A program made the translations under genes and the position numbers. The notes beneath the pieces are model-generated. The model had not been told where the DNA came from, ran no database searches, and saw only the letters and a program-made list of their open reading frames with translations. From the NCBI GenBank assembly GCA_005281725.1, contig SSBO01000012.1, positions 6,141,177 to 6,205,176 of the forward strand: 64,000 bases of DNA, written 5' to 3'. Shown here in pieces: positions 14,894 through 27,563 of this stretch (its first letter is position 1; every line of letters starts with the position of its first letter). The stretch is from Wuchereria bancrofti. Taxonomy: Eukaryota > Nematoda > Chromadorea > Rhabditida > Onchocercidae.

Positions 14894-15366
14894 AAAGCAG
14901 TGGCATCCACGGAACTGCTTGCTCTATCACCTCATCCACTGTTTCATGCTCCAACAAATTTGGTAAACGCATTGTTGAGTACTGAAATTTCTCTTAAATT
15001 ACCAACAATGTGGTAAGATCGTGTTGGAGGAGAGCCAACGGAGGAAGGGTCATGAAGATTTTTCTTTTGTACCATAAATAATGACTGTATAACTCCAAGT
15101 AACGAAATTAATAAAAGAAGGGAAGCGAAGGAAGGATGAGAAGGGTATGGTTTTCTATGCTGCTTACTTACTTGTATACCGTAACAAAGCGTCAAGTTTC
15201 TGGGTATGTCCACACATTTTGGTGAAGTAGGTCGATCAGACGTAAGCATTGCCCATGACTCGGAAATATAAGCGTAGGTCCCAATAGGAAGGAAAAGCAG
15301 AAGCAACTCGTTCAGTGCCATCAATCCGGACAAGACTAGTCTATTGGTGCACCATCTTTCAATCAT
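14894..15366 (-). CDS. SFRP/Frizzled-type cysteine-rich domain protein, N-terminal exons only
   Basis: Exon 1 (15172-15366, or from a second Met at 15321) encodes a hydrophobic leader (MALNELLLLFLPIGTYAY) and then CVDIPRNLTLCYGIQ before a strong GTAAGT donor. Exon 2 (14894-14981) begins after TTTCAG in the same phase: YSTMRLPNLLEHETVDEV then IEQAVPWMPLL. The joined C-x-x-I-P-x-N-L-x-L-C-x-G-I-x-Y-x-x-M-R-L-P-N-L-L pattern is the start of the Frizzled CRD as found in secreted frizzled-related proteins (C. elegans sfrp-1 class), extracellular Wnt antagonists. The second half of the CRD and the netrin-like domain are not found downstream, so the gene is partial in this window. Exon 1 lies inside a 0.65 kb duplicated block. 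Confidence 0.6.
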
Positions 15367-15658
15367 TCCCGTACCGCCCACTTCGGGGAACGTTTGTCCA
15401 ATCACAATTTGTTGATGGTGCTTTTCAACAATATCCTTTTCAACTATCGTCAAATCCTTTCATCAATGATACCTTGTTCTTGTCTTCAAAATTTCTTGAT
15501 GACAGGCATACGTACTTTGTATTGACACATAACTAGCTGAGAAAAGACATACTACTGATTTTTCTGTAACTTAATTATTTTCTTCTTATCAATGTATGAA
15601 ACTATAATGCGTAAAGCGCACTGTGAAATATGTTACAGTGATAAAAAAAGGCTGATTA
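14997..15658. repeat. Copy 1 of a 0.65 kb direct duplication
   Basis: This block recurs at 16379-17022, offset by 1,382 bases over most of its length. The copies differ by scattered single-base changes (for example GACATAC versus GATATGC near the right end), a 15-base deletion in copy 2 just upstream of the CRD exon, and a 3-base deletion further on. The duplicated part includes SFRP exon 1 but stops before exon 2. Confidence 0.9.
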
Positions 15659-16367
15659 ATTGTAATTGATGTGCTGTACATTTCATCGGACACTTCTGCT
15701 AATAATTTACACATCATTGATCACATCCATAATCAAATAATTTATATTCAGTCCACTGACAATATCCATAATTCACAACAACATGTACCACAACAACATC
15801 CATTATACCAACTTTTACATACTCCCATTCATATCATATCCACATCGCAAGATACATATGTCAGAAAGTTATAGTTCGGTTTTTTTTATATTATAGTTAA
15901 CAACCGGTTTAAATGGCTATTTTATGCTAAAATTGTACTTCACTTCCCTTTTCATATTTATAACCACATTATATCTATTTGGCCAAACTTTTCACTCCTA
16001 ATGTTTGTTGATCTTACTGCATATTTATCACATAAGTGAAATCTATATTACTTAGTTCAGTTACTGAGCTATTTGACCAGACTACATTGTTCATATTCTG
16101 ACAATTAATGGTATCACTAAAGACTTTTAAAGTACGGAATAAGAATGTATTAACGAAGTTTCGGCACAAATGTATTATTAGTGGTTTGCACAATGTATTT
16201 GTGCAGAAATTCCGGCAGTTAGTCTTTTTTGGACATCAATATTTAATAACTTATATATTTCCAAAATGCATACTACCAAGATCTCTGTACAAATGGATTC
16301 ACGTAAATATAAAATCATTTCGTTTCAAGCTTCATGGTTTTGAAAAAACTTCGTTCTATTTATTTCT

Positions 16368-16378
16368 NNNNNNNNNNN
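16368..16378. other. Assembly gap (11 N)
   Basis: Eleven undetermined bases. Copy 2 of the duplication begins immediately after the gap, which makes the local order and copy number uncertain. Confidence 0.99.
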
Positions 16379-17022
16379 AATTACCAACAATGTGGTAAGA
16401 TCGTGTTGGAGGAGAGCCAACGGAGGAAGGGTCATGAAGATTTTTCTTTTGTACCATAAATAATGACTGTATAACTCCAAGTAACGAAATTAATAAAAGA
16501 AGGGAAGCGAAGGAAGGATGAGAAGGGTATGGTTTTCTATGCTGCTTACTTACTTGTATACCGTAACAAAGCGTCAAGTTTCTGGGTATGTCCACACATT
16601 TTGGTGAAGTAGGTCGATCAGACGTAAGCATTGCCCATGACTCGGAAATATAAGCGTAGGTCCCAATAGGAAGGAAAAGCAGAAGCAACTCGTTCAGTGC
16701 CATCAATCCGGACAAGACTAGTCTATTGGTGCACCATCTTTCAATCATTCCCGTACCGCCCACTTCGGGGAACGTTTGTCCAATCACAATTTGTTGATGG
16801 TGCTTTTCAACTATCGTCAAATCCTTTCATCAATGATACCTTGTTCTTGTCTTCAAAATTTCTTGATGACAGGCATACGTACTTTGTATTGACACATAAC
16901 TAGCTGAGAAAAGATATGCTACTGATTTTTCTGTAACTTAATTATTTTCTTATCAATGTATGAAACTATAATGCGTAAAGCGCACTGTGAAATATGTTAC
17001 AGTGATAAAAAGAGGCTGATTA
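16379..17022. repeat. Copy 2 of a 0.65 kb direct duplication
   Basis: Near-identical to 14997-15658. It abuts the assembly gap on its left side and diverges from copy 1 after GGCTGATTA on its right. Its left end coincides exactly with the gap edge, as expected if a second haplotype of the same locus was placed next to the first. Confidence 0.9.
16554..16748 (-). pseudogene. Second copy of the SFRP-type leader and CRD exon
   Basis: The exon sequence matches SFRP exon 1, including the hydrophobic leader, the CVDIPRNLTLCYGIQ motif and the GTAAGT donor. No copy of exon 2 lies between here and the gap. It is either an alternative first exon of the same gene, a partial tandem duplicate, or an assembly artefact; the last is favoured because of the adjoining gap. 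The reading frame is intact, so 'pseudogene' here means only an isolated duplicated exon. Confidence 0.5.
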
Positions 17023-20000
17023 TGGGTACGAAAATAAAAAATAACAAATGATTAGAAGATACTGAAGTTAATGGTTATTTTGAATTCATTCCAAATGTTG
17101 TCAAATTTAAAGTGGGCGATGATTTCTTCCCTTTTAACTTTCATAGTCTTATCCTTACCTTTACACAGCTTGTATATCGCTCGAAATTATAGTTTATATT
17201 TTTTCCTCAGCTTTTGATTTTTTTTATTATGTAATTGTTTCATAAAAAATATTTTTGTGATGAAAAAGCAAGTGGAAAGTATTTTCTTATTAATAAAGTG
17301 CCCTCATCAATACTTAGTCTACATTATGTTGAATGTTTTCAGCACAATAACTAATAAGGATTTAAAAATGAATATTTGAAGCAAGTTTTGTTTTTTATTA
17401 ATATATATGTTTTTCATTGATATATTTTTTTATTGATGCTTTTTATATTATGAACTAAGTGTAATATGACCTTAGGGTGAAATGTGGTTGTTGGTCTTTA
17501 CAAGAGAAGTTCCGTTGTCACTTTTTTAGAGCTTTTGACATAGATTGTGAGAAACAAAAAAATCATTTTATAAATCATTACAGTAATTTTTTCTTGTCAT
17601 TTATACTATCATGGACTCAATTTTGAAATTTTAATATATCATTGTAAGTATTACTAGGCTAAGCAGTGTGCTGCTTCTTGAACTAGAGATTAATATGTCC
17701 CAATCCTTATTATCGTTTGATAAACACTGAAGATGTAGTAAGATAGACTGCAGCAAGGAATGTTCAGAACGGCTAGTGTGATAATAGAAACATTTACCGC
17801 ATATGTTTATTTACTTGTTTATTTGGAGTACTGGTATTATTAATGTGCACGTGCCTGCATAACAAAGTAGGACTGGCGCGAACAAGTGTGGAACAGAAAA
17901 TTGTGTGTTGGCATATTTCGATCAGCAATATAGACAACATCGTGCGCAATGGAAAAGTCAATTATCATAATCGAACAAAATTACTGCGATACGAATCAAT
18001 GCATTTGTTCTCTTAAAGCAAATTTTTTTGTCTTCAAACATGCATTTTTGCAAACTTGTATAATCTTGCTGCTAATTGAAATTGCTGGAAATTCTGCAAA
18101 AATTACCGTTGTATTGATTGTACGTCGTAAGCTATTTCATATATTTCTGTCTTAATGCAGAACTTCACTTTACGGAATGAAAATTAACTGTTTTTGAAAT
18201 GAATTTCATTCAGAAATGCAGTTTTTTTTATAATCTCCAAGCGAATTGTAAATAATATGCGAAATTGGCTAGGAATTTCAGAAAAAAAAATTCCATAAAT
18301 AATACAGATTATTTCTTGAAAACAGTGATGAAAGTTGCATCAAAAAACTAGTAATAGAGGAAATACCATACTTTTAAATATACATTGAAAATATCGCTAC
18401 AGTAGTGTGTATATATGCTAGGTACGTCCGAACATATTCCTGTGGGAGATTTGTCATTTAATCAATTGCGTTGGATCGGTCATTACGTGAGATGCTGATA
18501 GAATTTGAAATATTTTAGTGCTTACTTCTAGTCGAAAAAGATTGATATAAAATAAGCCCCATACTTATGATATTGCACTTTGATAATCTTTTTGCATTGA
18601 TGAAATGTCGTAATCCTGCTTTCATGTTGGTATTGATGGTAGCAGCATGTCTAAATTTATCGACTTCAGTATTGCTTGATTTACAACTTTCGATTGTATT
18701 TTTGTAAATTCATATTTAAGAAAGTTTGCACCAGTTTTTGAATACTTCTTTATTATTCTTTATTTTCTGCTTCAACATTATAGCTGCCATTTGTGCACAC
18801 TGCCGTGTGAATTAATGAAGGTAAATTTGATGACTAGAAAATTTGGCTTCACATAGAAAGCACTTTTTTCCAATCAAATAACCGTTTTATATTGTAAACC
18901 TGCAGACCCACGTACTGCATCTTCATTATTAAGCATTTCATTTTTATACAGTTACATTTGAAAAGAGACGATCTGTAATGAATGATATGTTAAGATTTTG
19001 TTTTGAAAGTAAATTTTTTTTGCCTACAGTAACAGCTTTTTTTTCCTCTCCCTGTTTTATTCCCACAGTAACAGCTTATTTATCTCAGCTTTTCTCTTTT
19101 TTTCGAATGCAGGAAGGAGGGAAGCAAATATTATATCTGTCGAATGCAATTAAATCAAAATTTATTGGTTTATTATCATTCAAGAAATTCCTCGCTAGCT
19201 GAGTTCTGTCATAGATACGGAGTGAACGTTTCGTATTATTTCAAATTACACTTTCCACTACCATTTTGAATCACCTCACTCTCTCTCCTATAAAACTGAT
19301 CGTAGGGCCATGAATTTAAATGAAATAAAAAGACTCGTATCACACCCCAATTTGTGAGGTTAATGTTTGCTAGGTTAACTTAGATTTATCAAGATTTATT
19401 ATGTTTTTAAACTAATGTATTCAAGTCATCGGTTTGATTAAATAATGCGGGAATGGCACTAACAGTATTTGTGGCCGAGAATACATACAGTCACCGGCAT
19501 ATCTGAAAATTTTCCTGAATTTCTATATGGTTTGGAGAACACGACCAGCAAAATTCTGTGTAATCTCTCCAACTTTTCCCTCAGGAGCTGTAATACAAAA
19601 GGTTAGTCGACAATCAAGAACAAGATAAAAGTCTTGAAGATGATGAACGCCAGAAGAAATTTCGCAAAATTGTTCTGCTTTTTTGTGAAATCCATGCATA
19701 TGTTCTTACTTTTTTGGTGATTATTGTATGAAAAGCAGAATAATCCCAAGTTTCGCTCGAATTTTTCATCGAATTCAATTTGGATTAGTATTCTTCATTT
19801 CAGAGTTTTTTGCCGTTTAATGTGTAGATGCAACATCACATTGCCATTTCGAACGATTTGAATAAATAGCAAGTTTTTCATGCTGACAATTGCATTTTTT
19901 TCAGGTTTTAGGTGATTGAGTTTTGCTTTACAATTGAAACAACTGAGGAAAAGTCTCAATCATCTGATAAAATTTGTTCGATCTGTAAATCTGTTGATAT

Positions 20001-23000
20001 GAGATCTCAAACTGTCTTATCTGTTATAAAAAGTATAACTACAGTAACATCTATTTTAAGAACACACCTGATATCCCTTCAACATTCCGGACGCAGCTGT
20101 GTGTGATTCTTTTTGTTGAGTGAAAAGCGCTTAAAATTCATTAAATGAATACATACTTCGGGTTTTGAATTCATTTAAAATGTCGCTTCATTTTAAAAAC
20201 TTCATTTGAAAAATCTTGAGGACAGTTGAAGATTTTAATAAACGAAATGAAATTCCCCATTTTTTTCAAAGGGAAGAAAGATTTGTTAGTAATATCCTGT
20301 GTCTCAATCTACTTGTCACTTTTTATACATTCGCACATTTCCATTTTCATTCGATAGAATTAGAAGTCAGTCATGATTTTAAGAAATTCACTAGAATTCT
20401 CCATGAAGATTATTGGAAATACTTGCCAGTCCACTCTTGTTACAAGCTATCAGCAAGAAATGAAAGTTTTCTGCTTGTCAGTATACTAACATTAATTTTC
20501 AGTGCCCATAGGACTTGTAAAATAACAATCATTTAGTAAAACTTGATTATTTTATAGATGAGAATTCCTGTGACCAAATAGAATTTCTATTTTTTTTTTT
20601 TTCATTTTTGAGAAGTTTATTTTTTATTTTTATGGTTCTTTTTGAAACCACACCTGCAACCATACATTTTTGCATATCTCAGTTGTCTAACTCCACATAC
20701 TGTGTTTAGTTTGCAAGGGTTATATCCAGTAAAATTTTATTTTAGTCGAACTTTATTTGAATTCCAAAATTTGATTATAACACTTCACACATAACATAGA
20801 GCATCAAAAATGATTAATTAAGGTCTACTACTTTCATTGATTTAATAATTCTTCTAGCATCAATTGATTCGTTAATTTTCCGTACAGCTCGGTTCTCCAT
20901 CGAAAGGAAATAGCTGAATATTGATTATGATGAATACTTGATATGGTGAAGAAAATGAATCGTAAATAAATATTTTGATTTTGTTGTGCGATAAATTCAT
21001 TTCTTTCAGCCTAAATTCATTCAACATAAATATAAATATGCAATTTAAAAAATGGCATGCTTCAAAAGGAACAAAATTCATTGTATTCATTTTTGTCAAA
21101 AAGGGATTATGCTGAAAAATCCAGTTAAAACAAAGTTTAGAAAAGTCTCAGATATTTTCTGGAAGTTATTTGTAAAAAGTAGACATATAAAAGAAATTAA
21201 TTTCGCAGAAAGAAAAAAGAGTAACTTTTGTGTGGGGAAAAAAATAGCTGCTTTTTATGAGTTGCAAATTGTTATAACTTAAATCAAGACAGTGCAAACT
21301 TTGCATTAAGGTAGCATATGCTCGTTTATACTCTGTAAATATCAATTTATTTAAATTTACAAGCTATAAGTAAATCTGAAAAAAAGAATGAAAAATCTCT
21401 ATTCTATTTGATCACAATGTAAAAAGACATACAGTAAGATTTTGCAATAATAAGCTGATTAAGACGATTTTTACTTTTTGCTGTATAAGCGAAATGTTTC
21501 CCAGTCAACTTTACTGACATTATGAAGGCACCACGTTCTATGCCTAAATATTGATCATTATCTGTGGAAAACATTTCTTCTAAAATGGACAAAATGTATG
21601 AAGCAATGAAAGAGTTAAATACAGACATGCTTTGATATCTACAGTTGTGGGTATAGCTCATCAACTAAAATGTTGTCTAGGAAAAAAGTTATTAACCTAC
21701 TGTGAAATGAGTTGCCTCGTAGTGTGTTTGCAATTATGTAGTAAATCCAAAAAGTGGTGATTGAAACGGATGAAGAATATGATAAAGTAAGTAATTACAA
21801 TGTCAATATTTCAGTTTTGTTTTACGAAATTTTGAATAGTGTTGAACACGATATTATTGTATTAGTAGAAGAAATTAATTAATGCAGGATCATTTTGGTC
21901 CTACGGAAGGTAACAACTTAAGTCAAAAGTTTCATGGAGGGAAAATGAGTCAAATCGGAGAGACTACTCCCTATAAGAGACAAATTTAAAAGGGTCACTT
22001 GTTTCCCTTTGAGCTTCACAAAGAGTATACACACACAAAGACAAAGAATACCAACACAAAGAATACCAACACAAACATTTGGTTATGAATGAAACTTCAG
22101 GATTGAACCGTATCTTAGTTCAGATTAAAGTACGTTTAAAAGATAACGCAATATTTGCGAGTATTGATTTAGTGCAAACTGTCGCGGATTTTAATATCGC
22201 GAAACTCTAAAATATTTTATATGAGTTGAGAATATGAGTAAGAAATATGTTCTATGAAACCTTGCAAATAATGCTTATAACTCTTTGTTCCCAATCTTAT
22301 GTTTAGTCTGTAAATCTTATATATATATATATATTGTTTACACGGTATCAGATCCTCATTTAGTTGACCTCATTGTTGTGCCACTAATTGTAAATTATCC
22401 TTGAATCTATGAGGTTAACAACTTTTGCTTAACTGATGTCCTTTGCGGCTTGTCAACTAGTAAATAGATATAATTGTAACCTAGGTCAACAGCTCTTTGT
22501 TAGACCGATTACTCTTTTGGCAGGGTTAACCTCATATTGTAAATCATATACTTTATATTGCTTGCTATATATAAGGAGGTCACTCATGTTGAGTATTGGG
22601 TATTGTGTGTTCAATTTCAATTGTTCTCTATCAAGTTATTGTACTATTGCTTCTGCTAATAAAGGAATTATTACATCCAACGAATCTCCCCGAAATCAGC
22701 AATCTTTCCCAAATTAATAATTAAATTTTCAAATCTTCAACGACACAAACATCTTTAAACAAAATGCCGATACCCTACAGTTGCAGTACTTGTAATATTA
22801 ATTGGTGAAATTAATATCATACAACAAAATACTACTTATTTATTGTTTTTTCCGCTTTTAATTTTCCGTTACAATCTGTTTGGTTTTTATAAAGTTGGAA
22901 CTCAGCAGAAATCCCTTCAACTTTGTTCAGTTTATCATAAGCCTTTTTTAATTGCCGAAGTTGCCTATGCATGGAATAATATATAGACTCTGCTTTTTTT

Positions 23001-24371
23001 TTAAAAAAAAAAGTATAAATTCAGTTAGTAGGGAGTTACTAACGTCAAAAAGGAAAATCATTTTTTGAACTGAATGGTAAGGTTGAAATCGCTATTACTT
23101 AATTTATTTTTACGATAGTTCGCTCACATTTATGGGTAAATAATCATGAATGAAGTATTAAACACAAATCTGTCAAAACAATTTCTGAAATCCATGAGTC
23201 CAATACAAAACAAATGAAAGATTTTGACTGCATCAAAATTACATTTGTTGTATATCCGTTAGCAGCAGTTCAAGTTAACGGTTCCTCACCCCAAAATCCA
23301 CATTTGTCGTCTTTCGTTTCTTTTTGCAGTTAATTTGTTGTTGTCCATGGAAATGTACCCATAAGGCTATAAACCAATAGCTCAATCTGGCACTTTATCT
23401 TCTGCGTTAATAATTCCTGGTTTTCCTGCCCATCAGCGGGTGTTCTTTACCTAGCAACGAATGAGAACGAAGGAATCTAGCCAGAGACTAATCCAATGAG
23501 TTCTTGTGATGGCCTTTCCAATAATTAATGTGTTTAACACTTCGTCGATGTAATTATTGGAGCATACACAATCACTTCATGTGGTACGACAGCGCATCAA
23601 CTAATTTATTCAAATCCAGAACTCACTGATGACGTTTTGCTTTGCTTAAATCTAACATCTGCCACATGACATAGACTAACAGATATTGCCAGGAATTATT
23701 TCATGGTCCAGTTCGGGATGCGGATCAGAAAAATTTAGACAAAATAACGCATATCCACACTGTACAGTTCTAGCAAGTATGTAGTTAAATAACGTCTACG
23801 ATTCTTAAAGATAAACTAACAAAAACGTCACTACCCGTAATATGTACCAGTAGTCGCAATGAATCAAATAGAAAAACCACTGCTCTTGGTTTTCTACCTC
23901 TCCATATTATACCTCGAAAAAAACCATTCCACTTACTGTTTACTTTGACTGTTCCAATAATGCTGTGCAGATCAGTTCATTTTTTTCTCGGAGGTGGTCT
24001 CTATTCAATTTCAAGGCGAGGGGGTCTGATTTGGCATGCTATATAACCTTGAATAACTGTGCCAATTTTTACAGTATTCATAACTATTTATATTTAATGC
24101 AAAGAAGCACACTATATAAACTTTAAGAATGAACAGTGACTTTCATGGTATTGATACATTTTTAACACCTATCCTGGAACGCGTCCGCCATCGAATCGCC
24201 TTTACCAATTCATTGCAGATAAATCATATGTCTAATCTCCCCCTTATCAAAGTGATTACGTTATACTTGTGCAATCCAGTACTGTTAATAACAAAATGAC
24301 ATACTTTTTACTGAAAAAAAAGCAAAACAAAAGCTCAGAAAATGCAAAATAAATTACGAAAAAATATAAAA
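17023..24371. other. Long gene-poor AT-rich stretch
   Basis: No exon chain could be built over 7.3 kb. The longest plus-strand frame (20216-20536, about 106 codons) starts at TTG, has no good splice sites and a composition like the surrounding DNA, so I do not call it. The stretch holds a duplicated CAAAGAATACCAACA motif (22042-22075), an (AT)n run (22318-22335), an LTR-like block (22374-22677, listed separately), a 10-bp inverted repeat (23518-23527 with 23551-23560) and several homopolymer tracts. It could be intergenic DNA or large introns of a gene whose exons lie outside the window. Confidence 0.4.
22374..22677 (+). mobile_element. Possible solo LTR or promoter remnant
   Basis: The block begins TGTTGTG and ends TTATTACA. 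It contains a TATA-like CTATATATAAGG near 22565 followed about 90 bases later by AATAAAGG, the promoter then polyadenylation order of a retroviral-type LTR. A GGTATCAGATCC motif lies just upstream. No target-site duplication or second LTR was found, and the ends are a guess. Confidence 0.2.
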
Positions 24372-26468
24372 TTACAAAAGAGAAGAAATTTCATTCATAA
24401 AATCAGCATAAGCCTCATCTGTATCTTTCGCTTCCTTCCTTTGTGCTGATTCGATTTGTATTCCCATCATATTGAATCTGAAATTGAATCTTTCCTTAAG
24501 ATCAAAAAAAAAACTAAAGGTGTTCAACAAGTACTCCAAAATAGTGCAGGAAAAAGATCCAATTTCGCGAAATCATAGAATTCTATCCAAATTATATATG
24601 AACTTACAAAGGAAGTTTAGAACCAAATCGTTTAAAAAATACTTGTTAATGGTCTTTTTTGGTTGTTGCTTGCTTCGATTCACGCGAAGTGCTGTTGGTA
24701 CAAATTTTGTGACTTCTTTTGTCAAATCTCTCAATTTTGGTTCTGCTGAGATTGTAGCTTCGCCGCTATCTTTCACTGGAGCTCCTCCTGTTCGTCGAAC
24801 TACTGGCTCTGCCGATATTACAGAACTGGTTCCTGGTGGACGTATAAACGGAATCGACATCCCTATTATAATGAAAAAAGATATTTCTTTCAATAGACAA
24901 TTCTCAATCACATTATATCACTACAAAGAAAGATACAATCAGATATTAAACAGCGGTTATCACGAAACTTCCTCTCTAAAAATGAAATATTACACAAGAC
25001 GCACGAAAGTGAGGTGGAGGAGGAACACGGAGAGGAAGACGAGGAGGAGGTGGTAACATGTTGGGAGGTAACGGTGGTGCACGTAACAATGGTTGTTGTG
25101 GAATGATAGGAGCCAACATCGATACAGATCTCGCATTATCGACATCTGTTAACTGACTATGTTCCAATACTTCCATGGGAACTGCAATATTAACATATGA
25201 AAGAAACACGAGATGCTCATCCAGTACATAAGAATTTACTAAAATAACTATTGTTTCTAGGCAAAGAAAAACTCCTTTCGTTCTCAAAAAAAAAAAGTGT
25301 TAACATTACTTTCAACAGGGCCGAAATCATCATCAGCTGCTTCAACATTATCCCTTATAAAACTGTTTGAAACGTCTTCCTCAAACCGTACGCGTCTTTT
25401 GGAAGGCATTTCATCATTATCATCATCATCATCATAACAAATTAGCGGAGGTAAGCCGCAAGGAGGTCCTGGTGGTTCTGTTCGATCGCTGATATCACGG
25501 GTGATGTGTGCATTTTTAAGAATGCCAGCTCGTGCTTGAGGCATTAAAAACTGAACCGGTATGACAGGTGTTAGAGGTGTCATCGCTGCATTAGGTATTG
25601 AACTACCATCTGGCAATGGAATTTCCACAGGATTGGCTTCTAGCGAAAATCGTAATGCATCTAGAACTATCCTCAATAACACTGTATGGCAAATGATATG
25701 AGAATGGAAGTGTGTTTCAAGTTTCTGACTGTAATTTCAAGTTTTAAAACATTCCTAAAGAAAAAAGACCAAATCAAACAACTCACTATACTGTTGTATT
25801 TTTCGAGCTCTTTCTGCTTCGTACTGCAACATTTTCTGTTCCAACTCCCTCACTTTATCTTCTCGTTTCTCCTGCTTGTATAAATTCATTACTTCGTTAT
25901 AAGTCTGTTTAAATTTGACACGCTTCTCGTTGAAAACATACTTGCTATGATGTTCCACATGTATATCGAACTCTGAAATGGTCATACTCAGCTCTTCGAG
26001 AAAGTACCCTGGTGGTTCAGTCTGTAGATAATAAAATGCACAGATTAATTCCTTTTCAACAGCACTTTTTGGTATGGCGATTTCTGATCCAGATGACCGT
26101 AGTTATCCGAAAGACTAGTACACCGCTCCCCACAAGTGGACCTTCATACCTCGGTTACTGTGTAAGAGTTCCCTGAAAGAGTTAGCTAACAAGTTATCTT
26201 GTTTAATCCATTCGAAGAAGTATGTTCTAATGGAAAAGGTCGGTAAATCATTTTATGAGTGAGCAATTTCTTTAGTACCTTGGTCATCCAAACGCGACAA
26301 GTTTTCCAAGATTTCGTCGACGTCTTTGCTTTTTAGTATTGCATGCCGAACCATGGTCCTTTGTTTTCGATTTCTTTTAAGCTCTTTCTGCCGCATACTT
26401 TTACGTTCTTGATCAGCTGGATTCATAAATCTACCAGATTTCGTCGTACTACCCGGCCTTCGTCCCAT
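24372..26468 (-). CDS. wbp-11: WW-domain-binding protein 11 (WBP11/SIPP1), splicing factor
   Basis: Seven minus-strand exons, all canonical GT-AG and in phase: 26279-26468, 26150-26172 (23-nt micro-exon), 25787-26021, 25310-25681, 24996-25181, 24608-24862 and 24372-24445; 444 residues. The N-terminus MGRRPGSTTKSGRFMNPADQ and the basic segment with RKQRTMVRHAILKSKD are diagnostic of WBP11. They are followed by a coiled-coil-like Glu/Lys region, IPLPDG, an acidic Asp run before KRRVRFEED, a proline-rich stretch (PPPPRLPLRVPPPP) that would bind WW domains, TKFVPTALRV and the acidic C-terminus DEAYADFMNEISSLL. WBP11 is a nuclear, spliceosome-associated protein and protein phosphatase 1 inhibitor in vertebrates. 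An AG at the 5' end (AATTTGTAG, 9 bases before the ATG) could serve for trans-splicing. The protein is shorter than the human one, mainly in the proline-rich region. Confidence 0.9.
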
Positions 26469-26868
26469 TTTTGACCTACAAATTAAGCTTTCAATAGAAA
26501 AGAACATACTCTTAAAACAAAGACCTCATAATCCTTGAACTCCCGAATCACAACTAATACCTCCTCATCGTATACCTTCCCAAATCAACATCGCCGGGTG
26601 CGTGAAACTAAGCGACAACCTTGTGAAAACTTACGGTCCCATAGCTCCACACGTAATTGGTTGAGTGGCACTGATTCAGCAACGTGCTTGAATCTGACTG
26701 ATACACTAGTTTTATTGTTTTTCCTTCTTGTTATTATCTTTATTTCTTCCCAAAAGTGACTGTAACTATTTTGAGGTTATGAGGATGGCAGCGCTTAATA
26801 AAGCTTAGTCGTAAAAGGCAACCTTGCACATTCCCAGTAATGTTAAGTAACATGAACAGTTATTTTAG
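26469..26868. promoter_or_regulatory. Putative shared promoter region between divergent genes
   Basis: About 400 bases separate the WBP11 start codon (minus) from the first recognised exon of a plus-strand gene. The interval is somewhat richer in G and C than its flanks and has no convincing exon, which fits a bidirectional promoter or 5' UTRs. No specific elements were identified. Confidence 0.3.
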
Positions 26869-27392
26869 ATGAACTGCAGCTTGATGATTTCGATGAACAA
26901 ACTACGAAAATCAAAGTAATGGACTGTAGCAGATTTTACCGTATCATAACAGGAAGATTGGGAAGGACGATAAGAATTGCTTGTTATAAGATTGTAAGAT
27001 ATTTTAAGTGGTTTATATTTTATATTTATTACATGATATTTTATTATAAGATATTTTATATAAAATTTTTGCAGTGCTGAAATACCCTTGTATGCCTTCA
27101 GTGTAAGAAAGAGGCACTCCGTTGTGCGTAAATCGACGCAGGTAATACGAAAATTTATGAGTTGCACAAAGTTACTAATTGCTATTATTTAACACGACTT
27201 AGGATTTGTCGACTATTGCTTGAGCAAGTCTCCACACTTTTCTCTAAAGACCTTTTCCTAATGATCATTGTCGTATATTTCTGTAAATTCTCACTCAACG
27301 TTAATTTATCTATTACAGATACATATAGGCGCCTGAGGAACGCTTACGAAAAGTTTTATAGGAAAGTTGAAAAACAACAGACACTCCAGTAA
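26869..27392 (+). CDS. Unrecognised small gene, head-to-head with WBP11
   Basis: Several plus-strand pieces look coding. An exon after TTATTTTAG at 26869 reads ELQLDDFDEQTTKIK, MDCSRFYRIITGRL, and ends at a GTAAGA donor (26993) or a weaker one near 27010. A second (27075-27141) reads AEIPLYAFSVRKRHSVVRKS after TTTTTGCAG and ends at CAG/GTAATA. A third begins at 27203 (ICRLLLEQ). A last exon after TTACAG at about 27318 reads DTYRRLRNAYEKFYRKVEKQ and stops at 27392. The phases between pieces do not all agree, and the N-terminal exon is missing, so the model is incomplete. No family is recognised. Confidence 0.35.
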
Positions 27393-27563
27393 TATTGCTA
27401 GATGTCGGGAAGTTAGAAGAAGAAAATGATGAGGCAAATATTTTAATTTATTTGCTAAATATTTCAAAATTCAACTTGTCTTCTTTCTTTCATATTGATA
27501 GTAATAAAAATATGTATAATGCATTTGTAATCTCATTTTCTATTAGCATAGATATAAAAATAA

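Noticed and set aside
20216..20536. 106-codon plus-strand frame
   Set aside because: It starts at TTG, has AT-driven composition, and shows no splice context or family resemblance.
24472..25056. 194-codon plus-strand open frame
   Set aside because: It lies antisense to well-supported WBP11 exons and includes its introns; the frame is a shadow of the real gene.
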